From Bernardetia sp. (GTDB lineage Bacteria > Bacteroidota > Bacteroidia > Cytophagales > Bernardetiaceae), in NCBI RefSeq assembly GCF_020630935.1, contig NZ_JAHDIG010000054.1:1-33786 (forward strand): a DNA stretch of 33,786 nucleotides. Reading direction: 5' to 3'. Both the position numbers and the translations under genes were made by a program. The notes beneath the pieces were generated by a model, which did no database searches, was not told the DNA's origin, and saw nothing but the letters and a program-made list of their open reading frames with translations. Below, in pieces: positions 16,310 through 25,479 of this stretch (positions are counted from its first letter, which is position 1; every line of letters begins with the position of its first letter).

Positions 16310-18397
16310 ATGAATTTTGCTCTGCCCCAAAAAGGCTATAAAACAATATTGTTGTTCTTGACGATACTATCGTGGGTACTTCTTACTGCCTATGGTATGA
16401 TAGAGCAATATTTATTAATACACGGACACCAAGTCTTTCAGCAAAACTTACCTATTTGGATAAAAGGATTACTCTTTAATGCTTTTCTTCTGTGTACATT
16501 TTTTACCATTCGCAGAATTGATGTGCAGAAAGATGATAATGAGGATTTTTATGGCTTCTTATGGAAGGCATTTGGTTCAAGTATTATATCCGTATCATTT
16601 TCTTTGATGCTCATTATTTTTATAAGTGTTGCATCAAGTTATTTGTTAGAGCATACCTTGCTTTACAATTTCATCTACCACGTAGATTTTGGACTTTTTG
16701 TAGGTTTTTTACTTACTGCTTACCATAAATGGAAACATCTCATAACCTATCAAGCCAATAAATTTATGCGTACGTTGATGAAAACGTATGAATACACCCT
16801 GTTTTTTACGCTGTTTTTTCATTTTTTTGGCTTTGAATTTTTTGACCCCTATTCACAAATTATTCTTCTATTTTTGATATTAATGACATTTGTTTTGTCT
16901 GTTAATATTCGTTGGATTGCTCATCTAAACTTCAATCATAAAATTCGTTCTATCGGACTTTTATTGATTATTTTGGCAGTGCAAGTATATTTCTTATTTG
17001 ATTTTTTGCATTATTACGACCTTTCCAAAGGAAAAATACCTGCCCAAACTGTTGAAAATTTAGTGTTTGAACTTCAAAACTCAAAGTTTTTTATTGCGAC
17101 TTTCATTTTTACAGGAACGTATTCCATAACAAGTGCATTGCTTTTGCTTTTCAACTTACCTACTTCTTCCGTCTTTGAGAAAAAAATAGGCGAGCTGGCT
17201 AGTTTTCAAAAACTCTCTGAATCTCTTTTGAGTGGAGATAATGAAAAAGAAGTATATAAAGTTCTTTTAGAAAGTGCTATTCAAACTCTACACGCAGATG
17301 CTGCTTGGCTAGAGATTTGGAACACACAGCGAGATTTTATTACAAAAGATATTTCAAGAGATAAAGCCATAGAACTTAAAAAGGTTATCTATGAAAAGGG
17401 CTTGGACAGAAGCAAGCCAAGAAAATATTCAGCGATGCAGCTTTTTGAAAAAGAGTATGAAGAGCAAACTTATCAATCTGTCCTTTCTTTACCTCTGATA
17501 GCCAACAAAAGTTATTTAGGTTCATTGGTGCTATTAAAAGAAGTTGATAATGCCTTTGATAATGTGGTTATGACCACACTTACCTCTTTTGTAACACAAG
17601 CTAGTTTGGCAATTTATAATTTTAGACTCATCACAACAGCTGTAGAGACACAGCGTTACCAAAATGAGCTTAAAATTGCTCACAGAGTGCAGGAAAGCCT
17701 TTTGCCAAATATCATTGATGTAGGGAACCAGTTCGAAATCTGTGTAAAGGCTGGTTCTGCCGATGAAGTAGGTGGTGATTATTACGATTATTTTCAAGTT
17801 GCGCCCAATCGTTTTGCAGTTATTATTGCTGATGTGGCTGGAAATGGAACTTCGGCAGCCTTTTATATGGCTCAAATGAAAGGGATTTTTCATAGTCTGG
17901 TACGTTTAGATTTAAGTCCAGACTTATTTATGGAATATGCCAATAACGCACTTAGTTCTTGTCTTGAACCTCGTCTTTTCATAACAGCAACTTATCTTAT
18001 CATTGACACAGAAAAACGAAAGATATATTCTTCTCGTGCAGGTCATTGTCCTACACTTTACTACAATGCTAGAGAAGAAAAAGCAGATTTTTTAGATGAA
18101 AAAGGTATTGGTTTAGGGATAATCAGAAATGGAACGTATGGAAAACATGCACAAGTTTCTATTTTTGACTACGAAGAAGGAGATATTTTCTTTCTCTATA
18201 CTGATGGAATCAATGAAGCTCGTCATCCTGTTTCCAAAGAAGAATATGGATATGAGAGAATTAGAAATTTTGTAGAGGAAAATGCTCATTGCAATGTTGC
18301 ACAGATTGCAGAATTAGTCATTGATGATATTTATCAGTTTATAGAAGGAGACGCCCTACACGATGACTATACAGTAATGGTGATGCGTTTTGATTAA
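16310..18397 (+). CDS. Membrane-bound GAF-SpoIIE (PP2C-type) protein phosphatase
   Basis: 695 aa from the ATG at 16310; a TTG at 16247 would add 21 residues before the first membrane segment. The N-terminal third has about eight hydrophobic segments (around 10-32, 51-67, 88-112, 118-139, 162-178, 183-199, 215-233, 260-282). A GAF-like domain follows (about 297-440), then a short coiled linker (AVETQRYQNELKIAHRVQESLLP) typical of RsbU-like proteins, and a SpoIIE-type PP2C domain (474-695). Metal-site aspartates are seen in VGGD (490), ADVAGNG (508), YTDG (632) and HDDYTV (685-686). It probably dephosphorylates an anti-anti-sigma factor, but no STAS or anti-sigma gene is near. Confidence 0.88.
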   Translation: MNFALPQKGYKTILLFLTILSWVLLTAYGMIEQYLLIHGHQVFQQNLPIWIKGLLFNAFLLCTFFTIRRIDVQKDDNEDFYGFLWKAFGSSIISVSFSLMLIIFISVASSYLLEHTLLYNFIYHVDFGLFVGFLLTAYHKWKHLITYQANKFMRTLMKTYEYTLFFTLFFHFFGFEFFDPYSQIILLFLILMTFVLSVNIRWIAHLNFNHKIRSIGLLLIILAVQVYFLFDFLHYYDLSKGKIPAQTVENLVFELQNSKFFIATFIFTGTYSITSALLLLFNLPTSSVFEKKIGELASFQKLSESLLSGDNEKEVYKVLLESAIQTLHADAAWLEIWNTQRDFITKDISRDKAIELKKVIYEKGLDRSKPRKYSAMQLFEKEYEEQTYQSVLSLPLIANKSYLGSLVLLKEVDNAFDNVVMTTLTSFVTQASLAIYNFRLITTAVETQRYQNELKIAHRVQESLLPNIIDVGNQFEICVKAGSADEVGGDYYDYFQVAPNRFAVIIADVAGNGTSAAFYMAQMKGIFHSLVRLDLSPDLFMEYANNALSSCLEPRLFITATYLIIDTEKRKIYSSRAGHCPTLYYNAREEKADFLDEKGIGLGIIRNGTYGKHAQVSIFDYEEGDIFFLYTDGINEARHPVSKEEYGYERIRNFVEENAHCNVAQIAELVIDDIYQFIEGDALHDDYTVMVMRFD

Positions 18398-18597
18398 CTC
18401 AAAGTATTGTTCTAAAAACCATTTTTATCTAACTTTGATAAATTTTTATTTTTTTTAAGAAGTAAGAGAATAAGAAAAACACAAATACAATCAGAATAAT
18501 TTTAATTACTTTATCAATAGAGAATAGAACTTAGTATTTATTTTCGTAGCTATATGTAATACAAGATATTACAAATAGTTTTGAAATACATATATTT

Positions 18598-19704
18598 ATG
18601 GAATTTGCCCCTTTATCATCTTGGTTTCCAGAAAACTCAAACTGGAATACAGACAAAAAACCTTTGTTTATAGCAGGTCCTTGTAGCGCAGAAACGCCAG
18701 AGCAACTCATGGAGACGTGTAAAGATATTGCTAAAGACGACCGAATACAAGTCTTGAGAGCTGGAATTTGGAAGCCTCGCACACGCCCAGGTAGTTTTGA
18801 AGGCGTTGGAAAAATAGGCTTAGAATGGCTTTTAGATGTCAAAAAAGAAACTGGAAAGCTCATCACTACCGAAGTAGCCAAGCCAGAACATGTAGAAGAA
18901 GCACTCAAACACGAAGTAGATATTCTTTGGATTGGCGCAAGAAGTGTTGTAAATCCGTTTACAATGCAGGAAATTGCAGATTCACTCAAAGGAATTGATA
19001 TTCCAGTAATTGTAAAAAACCCTATCAATCCAGATGTTGCTCTTTGGATGGGAGGAATTGAGCGAATCTATCAAGCTGGAATCAATAAAATGGCTGCTTT
19101 GCATCGTGGTTTTTCTAGTTATGGAAATACAAAATATCGTAACGAACCGATGTGGCAGTTAGCTATCGAAACAAAAAGTAAATTGCCTACATTGCCTCTT
19201 CTCTGCGACCCAAGCCACATTGGAGGAAAAAGAGAGCTTATCTATCCTCTTTCACAGAAAGCGATGGATTTAAACTATGAAGGTTTGATGATAGAAACAC
19301 ACCGTAGCCCAGACGATGCGTGGAGTGATGCCAAACAACAAGTTACGCCAAGTCGTTTAGCTGAAATTTTGGATAAAATTGTGATACGTACAGGAAACCT
19401 AGAAACCTTAGAGAAGGCTGGTCTTTCTGATAAATTGCAAGACCTTCGTACTCAAATTGATAAAATTGATAGAGAAGTAGTAGAAAATTTTGTGGCTCGC
19501 TTAGAACTTGTAAAACAAATTGGAGATTATAAAAGAGAAAATAATTTACCAGTTTTTCAATTAGAACGTTGGCAAAAAGTATTTGAAAGCCGTCCAGAAT
19601 GGGCAGAAACGATGGATATCAATCCAGACTTTGTTTCAGCAGTCTTCAAACTCATTCACGACGAATCTATACGCATTCAAACAGAACGAAAAGAAGATTT
19701 TTAA
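18598..19704 (+). CDS. Bifunctional DAHP synthase / chorismate mutase
   Basis: 368 aa. Residues about 15-265 are a type I-beta DAHP synthase, which condenses PEP with erythrose 4-phosphate to start the shikimate pathway. Motifs are GPCSAE (27-32), GIWKPRTRPGSFEG (57-69), 'IGARSVVNPFT', KNPINPD, and CDPSHIGGKRE (203-213). Residues about 278-365 are an AroQ-type chorismate mutase (LRTQIDKIDREVVENFVARL, then VKQIGDYKRENNLPV), converting chorismate to prephenate. This fusion with C-terminal mutase is standard in Bacteroidota and probably lets the mutase part act as an allosteric sensor. Monocistronic with a strong terminator. Confidence 0.95.
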   Translation: MEFAPLSSWFPENSNWNTDKKPLFIAGPCSAETPEQLMETCKDIAKDDRIQVLRAGIWKPRTRPGSFEGVGKIGLEWLLDVKKETGKLITTEVAKPEHVEEALKHEVDILWIGARSVVNPFTMQEIADSLKGIDIPVIVKNPINPDVALWMGGIERIYQAGINKMAALHRGFSSYGNTKYRNEPMWQLAIETKSKLPTLPLLCDPSHIGGKRELIYPLSQKAMDLNYEGLMIETHRSPDDAWSDAKQQVTPSRLAEILDKIVIRTGNLETLEKAGLSDKLQDLRTQIDKIDREVVENFVARLELVKQIGDYKRENNLPVFQLERWQKVFESRPEWAETMDINPDFVSAVFKLIHDESIRIQTERKEDF

Positions 19705-19718
19705 AGCTATGAGATAAC

Positions 19719-19754
19719 AAACCAATTACTCTAAATGTAATTGGTTTTTTTTAT
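19719..19754 (+). terminator. Intrinsic terminator after DAHP synthase/CM
   Basis: 11-bp stem AAACCAATTAC / GTAATTGGTTT, 7-nt loop, followed by a run of T residues, 15 bp after the stop codon. Confidence 0.9.
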
Positions 19755-19834
19755 TGGATAAGTATGTTTGCTAATTTAGTATAGTTTTCTTTATTTAGAA
19801 ACCTTCAAAATAAGAAAAAAACTATAATCACATA

Positions 19835-19865
19835 TTGCAATGCTATTTTTTGAGACGTACCTTTG
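19835..19865 (+). promoter_or_regulatory. Complete promoter for sdhCAB (TTG - N20 - TACCTTTG)
   Basis: TTG at 19835-19837 and TACCTTTG at 19858-19865 are 20 nt apart, matching the Bacteroidota -33/-7 layout. The leader to the sdhC ATG would be about 175 nt, long enough to hold regulation, though I see no riboswitch fold. The rest of the 19755-20047 gap is AT-rich with nothing else supported. Confidence 0.6.
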
Positions 19866-20047
19866 AATAGGTTTTATTTTCTTGGGTTAGAAGTGCATAA
19901 ATGGCTAAATAAAAGTTATATTTATAGCATAACTAAGCATATTTAAACCAAACAAAATAAGTAACCAATCATTTATTTTGTATTCCAAATTAGCATTTAC
20001 CCTAATTATTTTTAATCAAATTTCTAATCAACTTAACCATTCTTTCT

Positions 20048-20878
20048 ATGAATTGGATTATACGTACCCTCACAAGTAGCATCGGTAGGAAAGTATTGAT
20101 GTCGCTAACAGGGTTATTCTTAGTAACTTTTCTGATTGTTCATATGTCTGGAAACTTCCAACTTCTTATTCCAGATATTGCTAGTGCGAGTGAGAAGTTT
20201 AATGTCTATGCTGTCTTTATGACAACATTTCCTCTTATCAAAATAACTTCTTATTTATTGTATGGCTCTATTGTTTTACACGCTTTGGTAGCTCTTTTTC
20301 TTACCCTGCAAAACAAAAAAGCTCGCCCAACAGGCTATGCTGTTAGTGGTGATTCCGAAAAATCTTGGGCATCTCGCAATATGGGTATTTTAGGCTCTAT
20401 TTTATTGTTCTTCATCATTATGCACATGGGTCAGTTTTGGTTTCAATATCATTTTGGAGGAAACCAACCTGTGATGGAAATAGATGGTGTAGCTTACAAA
20501 AACTTGTATGCTTTGGTAGCCACGACACTTTCTGTATGGTGGTTTGCAGCTTTGTATCTTGTAAGTATGCTTGCTGTAGGAATGCACTTGTGGCACGGTT
20601 TCCAAAGTGGCTTCCAAACACTCGGCTTAAATCACAAAAAATATACTCCACTCATTTCGGCAGCAAGCAAAGCATTAGCAATTTTGTTCATTGTAGGTTT
20701 TTCTTCTATGCCACTTGCTATGTTGGCTCAATTTGGCGTTGCGAACAGTATTGATGAGGCAGCAGATAACGTGAGAAATAAGTTTGATAAAAAACAGATA
20801 GAGTGGAAAACATCTGACTGGTCAAGTCTAGAGCCAAATACGCCTTGGGAAAATGTAAAAGAAAGTATTGCTGAATAA
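20048..20878 (+). CDS. sdhC: Succinate dehydrogenase cytochrome b subunit
   Basis: 276 aa, inner-membrane anchor of complex II of the single-subunit, di-heme type (b558 family). Five hydrophobic helices at about 15-35, 65-87, 112-134, 155-182 and 205-228. Candidate heme ligands are His32 (LIVHMSGN), His78 (IVLHALVA), His126 (IIMHMGQF) and His180 (VGMHLWHGFQSGFQ). It passes electrons from SdhB to menaquinone. First gene of sdhCAB, order C-A-B, with 159 bp before sdhA. Confidence 0.95.
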   Translation: MNWIIRTLTSSIGRKVLMSLTGLFLVTFLIVHMSGNFQLLIPDIASASEKFNVYAVFMTTFPLIKITSYLLYGSIVLHALVALFLTLQNKKARPTGYAVSGDSEKSWASRNMGILGSILLFFIIMHMGQFWFQYHFGGNQPVMEIDGVAYKNLYALVATTLSVWWFAALYLVSMLAVGMHLWHGFQSGFQTLGLNHKKYTPLISAASKALAILFIVGFSSMPLAMLAQFGVANSIDEAADNVRNKFDKKQIEWKTSDWSSLEPNTPWENVKESIAE

Positions 20879-21037
20879 TTTGTATCTTAATAAAAATTCT
20901 AAATTAAGGTAGATTTTAAAACCTTTAGAACAAACAAGTTATTCAATAGTGTAAAGTTGTTTCAAAAGATTCAATTCAAATTGAACTAATATTTAATAGT
21001 AGCGTATTTCTTTAAAATACAACTAAAAAAAACAATT

Positions 21038-22972
21038 ATGTCAGAACTTAATTCAAAAATCCCAGAAGGCTCAATCGGCGAAAAGTGGGACAAACATAAA
21101 TTTAATATTCGCTTAGTAAACCCTGCCAACAAACGTAAATATACTATTATCGTTGTCGGAACAGGGCTTGCAGGCGCATCAGCAGCAGCTTCTTTAGCAG
21201 AGCTTGGCTACAACGTAAAAGCATTTACTTTCCACGATAGTCCACGTAGAGCGCACTCTATCGCAGCACAAGGAGGAATCAATGCAGCCAAAAACTATCA
21301 GAACGATGGCGATAGTGTATATCGTCTGTTTTATGATACTGTAAAAGGTGGAGACTACCGTTCAAGAGAAGGAAATGTTCACCGTTTGGCACAAGTAAGT
21401 GTTAATATTATTGACCAATGTGTAGCACAAGGTGTTCCATTTGCTCGTGAGTATGGTGGAATGTTGGATAACCGTTCTTTTGGTGGAGCTTTGGTTTCAC
21501 GTACTTTTTATGCAAAAGGACAGACAGGACAGCAGCTTCTTTTAGGAGCATATTCTGCACTTAGCCGTCAAGTAGCGACAGGTAAAGTAGAAATGTTTAC
21601 TCGTACAGAAATGCTTGATGTTGTCAAAATTGATGGAAAAGCAAGAGGAATCGTAACTCGTAATTTGGTAACTGGAGAAATTGAATCTCACGCAGGACAT
21701 GCTGTTTTGCTTTGTACAGGTGGATATTCAAATGTATTTTTCCTTTCTACTAATGCTATGGCTTGTAACGCTACGGCAGCTTGGAGAGCGCACAAAAAAG
21801 GAGCTTATTTTGCAAACCCTTGTTACACGCAAATTCACCCAACTTGTATTCCAGTTTCTGGCGACCACCAATCAAAACTAACTTTGATGTCAGAATCGCT
21901 TCGTAACGACGGACGTGTATGGGTACCACGCAATCCAGAAGATAAAAACAAAAATCCAAACGATATTGCTGATAAAGACCGTTTCTATTATTTGGAAGAA
22001 AAATATCCAACATTTGGTAATCTTGTTCCTCGTGATGTGGCTTCAAGAAATGCAAAATATGTTTGTGATGAAGGTTTGGGAGTAGGAGCAACTGGAAAAG
22101 CTGTTTACCTTGATTTTAGAGATGCTATCAAGAGAGATGGAAAGAAATATGTAGAAGACAAGTATGGTAACCTCTTCGATATGTATAAGCAAATTACAGA
22201 CGAAGACCCATACAAAGTGCCAATGAAGATTTATCCAGCTCCTCACTATACAATGGGAGGTCTTTGGGTAGATTACAACCTCATGACAAATGTGGATGGA
22301 TTGTATGCACTTGGAGAAGCGAATTTCTCTGACCACGGTGCAAACCGTTTGGGAGCAAGTGCCTTAATGCAAGGTTTGGCAGATGGTTATTTTGTAGCTC
22401 CTTATACAGTTGGGGATTATTTAGCAACACAGCCTTACAAAGTAGAAGATACATCTCATGAAGCCTTTGCGCAAGCAGAAGCAGAGGTAAAAGATAGAAT
22501 TAAGCAAGTAATGAGCGTAGATGGTAGTCAAACACCAGACGAAATTCATAAGAAATTAGGTCGTATTATGTGGGAGTATTGTGGAATGTCTCGTAATGCA
22601 GATGGTTTGAAACTAGCTCGTACCGAAATTCAGAAACTACGTGAAGAGTTTTGGAATGATGTGAAAGTTGTTGGAACAGACAATCAACTCAATGCAGAAC
22701 TTGAAAAAGCTCTTCGTATTGCTGACTTCTTAGAGCTTGGTGAACTTATGATTATCGATGCCCTAGATAGAAATGAATCTTGTGGAGGTCACTTCAGAGA
22801 GGAATATGAAATCAATGGCGAAGCAAAGCGTGATGATGAAAATTATTCTTACGTAGCTGCTTGGGAATATCCAAGAGATAGTAAAGCAGAGTTTATGACA
22901 GGCGACCCAGTTCTTCATAAAGAAGAATTAGTCTTTGAAAATGTCAAACTTACACAGCGTAGTTATAAATAA
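21038..22972 (+). CDS. sdhA: Succinate dehydrogenase / fumarate reductase flavoprotein subunit
   Basis: 644 aa. Oxidises succinate to fumarate (or the reverse) on covalently bound FAD. Dinucleotide-binding [10 protein letters not shown] (41-50), covalent-FAD site in [14 protein letters not shown] (His73), substrate-site strands [15 protein letters not shown] and [23 protein letters not shown], and the FAD C-terminal [18 protein letters not shown]. Length and motifs fit the Bacteroidota SdhA type. Ends 67 bp before sdhB with the palindrome at 22987-23021 in the gap. Confidence 0.97.
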   Translation: MSELNSKIPEGSIGEKWDKHKFNIRLVNPANKRKYTIIVVGTGLAGASAAASLAELGYNVKAFTFHDSPRRAHSIAAQGGINAAKNYQNDGDSVYRLFYDTVKGGDYRSREGNVHRLAQVSVNIIDQCVAQGVPFAREYGGMLDNRSFGGALVSRTFYAKGQTGQQLLLGAYSALSRQVATGKVEMFTRTEMLDVVKIDGKARGIVTRNLVTGEIESHAGHAVLLCTGGYSNVFFLSTNAMACNATAAWRAHKKGAYFANPCYTQIHPTCIPVSGDHQSKLTLMSESLRNDGRVWVPRNPEDKNKNPNDIADKDRFYYLEEKYPTFGNLVPRDVASRNAKYVCDEGLGVGATGKAVYLDFRDAIKRDGKKYVEDKYGNLFDMYKQITDEDPYKVPMKIYPAPHYTMGGLWVDYNLMTNVDGLYALGEANFSDHGANRLGASALMQGLADGYFVAPYTVGDYLATQPYKVEDTSHEAFAQAEAEVKDRIKQVMSVDGSQTPDEIHKKLGRIMWEYCGMSRNADGLKLARTEIQKLREEFWNDVKVVGTDNQLNAELEKALRIADFLELGELMIIDALDRNESCGGHFREEYEINGEAKRDDENYSYVAAWEYPRDSKAEFMTGDPVLHKEELVFENVKLTQRSYK

Positions 22973-22986
22973 TTTAACAATAATAA

Positions 22987-23021
22987 TAAACCTATAAGGT
23001 TTCAGAAACCTTATAGGTTTA
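22987..23021. repeat. Perfect 16-bp-stem palindrome in sdhA-sdhB gap
   Basis: TAAACCTATAAGGTTT and its exact reverse complement with a 3-nt CAG loop. It is not followed by a T-run on the + strand, so it should not be a full terminator; it may be a REP-like repeat or an mRNA-processing/stability element. Confidence 0.8.
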
Positions 23022-23039
23022 ATAAAAAATATAAAAATT

Positions 23040-23810
23040 ATGGCAGAACAACATAATTCATATAAAATAAAAGTTTGGAGACAAGCCAATGCAAATGCAA
23101 AAGGTGAGTTCAAAACCTATACATTAGACGGTGTTTCGACAGATATGTCTTTCCTTGAAATGATGGATATGTTAAACGAAACTTTAGTACGAAAAGGCGA
23201 AGATCCAGTAAGTTTCGATCACGATTGTCGTGAGGGAATTTGTGGTTCTTGTGCAATGTACATCAATGGACATCCACATGGAAACGTTCGTGGTGTTACT
23301 ACGTGTCAGCTTCACATGCGTTCTTTTCCAAACAACACAACTATTACCATCGAACCTTGGAGAGCAAAGGCATTTCCAGTAATTAAAGATTTGAGTGTTA
23401 ATAGAAGTGCTTTTGATAGAATCATTCAGTCAGGAGGTTATATTTCTGTAAATACAGGAAATGCTCGTGATGCTAACGAGATGCCAATTCCTAAAGAAAT
23501 TGCTGATGAGGCATTCAATGCAGCAGCGTGTATCGGTTGTGGTGCTTGTGTGGCAGCGTGTAAAAATGCTTCGGCTATGCTTTTTGTTTCTGCTAAAGTT
23601 TCACAGCTTGCACTTCTTCCACAAGGAAAATCAGAAGCGAAAAAGCGTGCTGAAAATATGGTAGCTCAAATGGATGAGGAAGGCTTTGGCTCATGTACAA
23701 ATACAGGTGCATGTTCGGCAGAGTGTCCAAAACTTATCGGACAAGAACATATTGCTCGTTTGAATAGAGAATACTTGACAGCAAAAGCATCTTCTGATTA
23801 TGTAGAGTAG
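23040..23810 (+). CDS. sdhB: Succinate dehydrogenase iron-sulfur subunit
   Basis: 256 aa. Carries electrons from SdhA to SdhC. N-terminal [2Fe-2S] cysteines 63, 68, 71 and 89 (CREGICGSC ... TTCQLH). C-terminal clusters are [11 protein letters not shown] (164, 167, 170, 174) and [11 protein letters not shown] (219, 225, 229). All cluster cysteines are present. The C-terminal pattern matches the Bacteroidota/epsilon type with CTNTG in place of CxxCG. Last gene of sdhCAB, ending at a strong terminator. Confidence 0.97.
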   Translation: MAEQHNSYKIKVWRQANANAKGEFKTYTLDGVSTDMSFLEMMDMLNETLVRKGEDPVSFDHDCREGICGSCAMYINGHPHGNVRGVTTCQLHMRSFPNNTTITIEPWRAKAFPVIKDLSVNRSAFDRIIQSGGYISVNTGNARDANEMPIPKEIADEAFNAAACIGCGACVAACKNASAMLFVSAKVSQLALLPQGKSEAKKRAENMVAQMDEEGFGSCTNTGACSAECPKLIGQEHIARLNREYLTAKASSDYVE

Positions 23811-23867
23811 TTATAAAATTTACTCTTTAGAATCAGAACATCAATAGAAAATCAAGTTTTTATCAAG

Positions 23868-23904
23868 AAAACCAATGCAAATCTCTTTTGCATTGGTTTT
23901 TTTC
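23868..23904 (+). terminator. Strong terminator after sdhB
   Basis: Perfect 14-bp stem AAAACCAATGCAAA / TTTGCATTGGTTTT, 5-nt loop, T-run. Confidence 0.92.
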
Positions 23905-23924
23905 GTATATTATTCAATAAAATT

Positions 23925-24488
23925 ATGAACCCATCTCTTACAACATCACAACTTAGAAAAGTATTTTATTTAGCTTTGTCTCTATGGTCAATAGCTATTT
24001 TTGTCAATGTTTTGACCCTGTTAAATATAGATGTGGCAGACAGTTTTCCATTTGTTTGGGGACTTCATCTTGGTATTTTTGCTATTATATTGCCCATTAT
24101 ACTTAGCCAAGCAGGAAACATAAAGCATCAAAATACTAACAAAAAACAGAAATTAAATCTAATTTCTGTTTTTAAAGGCGCTCCTATTTGGCTGCCAATA
24201 ATAGTTGTGGGGAGTATTTTATATGCTATAATTGGCTTTTTTGTTTTTAATGATGGTTCTTTAGGAGGCACAGCAGATTTCAGAGATGGACAGTATATAG
24301 TTCATAATCGTGGAACATTTGTCAAAACGATTACCAAAGAACAGTATCACATATACAATGCTGAAGTACTACAAGGCTTTTCAATAGTGTGGATTTGGTT
24401 TTATGGATTAGGAGCAGCTATGTTGCATAAAATTATTAGAATGAGAAAGAGTAGTGATGAGAAAAGCATCACAAATGATATATCATAA
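23925..24488 (+). CDS. Hypothetical four-helix membrane protein
   Basis: 187 aa, not recognised. Hydrophobic segments at about 13-33, 43-61, 88-108 and 148-168. Between the third and fourth lies a hydrophilic stretch with DFRDGQYIVHNRGTFVKTITKE, a shape seen in small Bacteroidota membrane proteins of unknown role, in which it probably faces the periplasm. Starts 20 bp after the sdhB terminator and is convergent, 20 bp apart, with the Uma2 pseudogene. Confidence 0.7.
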   Translation: MNPSLTTSQLRKVFYLALSLWSIAIFVNVLTLLNIDVADSFPFVWGLHLGIFAIILPIILSQAGNIKHQNTNKKQKLNLISVFKGAPIWLPIIVVGSILYAIIGFFVFNDGSLGGTADFRDGQYIVHNRGTFVKTITKEQYHIYNAEVLQGFSIVWIWFYGLGAAMLHKIIRMRKSSDEKSITNDIS

Positions 24489-24508
24489 GTTTTTACACAA
24501 AAGGTGAA

Positions 24509-25162
24509 TTAAGACTTATCAGATTTTTCTTCTGGCTTTTTTTCAAAATTTACTCCTTCATAAATATCTTTCAAAGAAATTTCTACCATTTGGTTGTTGG
24601 GTAGTTACAAAGTGAGTTTTTTATCTATTCCTTCTAATGTAGTTATGCTCCAAAGAGAAGTATTTTTGTCTTCTTTATTTGTTTCAGAACTTTCCCTTCT
24701 TGAAAAAATATCTATCTGTGGTTTATCTTGTTCTATCAATACATAATGAAGAAACGAAGGAATTTGTCGGTAGGCTTGAAATTTATCACCTCTATCATAA
24801 CCCGTAGTAGATTTAAATAAAACTTCAAAAATAACAACTGGATTAGTAATAGCATCTTTATAGTCATCTGCAATTTCAAAGTTTCCACAAACAATCATTG
24901 CATCTGGATAAACATATTTATTTTTATATTTTATCCACAATTTCATATCATTATTGATAGGCTTACAAGACTTACCTTTTAAAGATATTCCTACTTCTAC
25001 AAAGAGACTTGACCCAATTACACTATGAGGAATAGAACCTCTAGACATAGCATAGACTTGTTCGTTATGGTATGCGTATTTTTGGTTGTTTTATTCTTCT
25101 AATTTAATATATTCTTCTACGGTTAGCTTTTCGTTGAATTGATAGTTTGTCTGTGCTGTCAT
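24509..25162 (-). pseudogene. Uma2-family (PD-(D/E)XK nuclease fold) gene with two internal stop codons
   Basis: In one minus-strand frame, ATG at 25162 to the stop at 24509-24511 gives 217 sense-sized codons including two internal TAA stops, at 25091-25093 (codon 24) and 24605-24607. The frame otherwise reads through in the Uma2 pattern: N-terminal 'KLTVEEYIKLEE', 'YAMSRGSIPHS', 'YPDAMIVCG', 'VIFEVLFKSTTGYDRGDKF', 'YRQIPSFLHYVLI', and after the second stop 'VEISLKDIYEGVNF'. The normal family length (about 190-210) fits the full frame. Each stop is one substitution from Gln, Glu or Lys codons. Uma2 proteins have a restriction-endonuclease-like fold, with uncertain function. Only a fragment (25048-24605) remains open. 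Confidence 0.85.
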
Positions 25163-25181
25163 TTTCTTAGTGATAGTATAT

Positions 25182-25334
25182 TTAAGTAGTTAGCTGGTAT
25201 AATTTTGTTATTTTCAAAAGCTAGTGCAATTTTATAAAAAGTTGAATTTTAACTTTGTCAAGGGTCTTTTCGAAGAAAAAAACAGACCTTGACAATAGTT
25301 TTTATAAACTAAATTGTACTACTCAACTACTTAA
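25182..25334. mobile_element. 153-bp element with inverted ends, no ORF
   Basis: Ends TTAAGTAGTTAG (left) and the reverse complement of TTAAGTAGTTGAG (right) are imperfect inverted repeats. Inside is a second inverted repeat, TTTGTCAAGGGTC against GACCTTGACAA. The right 54 bp (25281-25334) recur exactly, inverted, at 33733-33786. No clear target duplication. It lies 20 bp upstream of the start of the Uma2 pseudogene. Confidence 0.75.
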
Positions 25335-25479
25335 GATACGAAATAAAAATTAGTATAGTTCTTCTAAGGTAAAAATGTCTTTCCTCATTCTTTCTCTTGT
25401 CTCTTAGAGTATAAAGGAACGTTTTTTATGCTTGTTGAGTTCTAAAACGGAATTTATGCAATTAAGCAACCCATCTAAT

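Noticed and set aside
18576-18583. TAGTTTTG as a promoter for DAHP synthase/CM
   Set aside because: It would put the transcription start about 8 nt from the ATG and no -33 TTG is present.
24509-25162. Reassigned UAA (Gln) as explanation for the internal stops
   Set aside because: Many genes in the window end in TAA at family-typical lengths (def, sdhC, tex), so TAA is a normal stop here.
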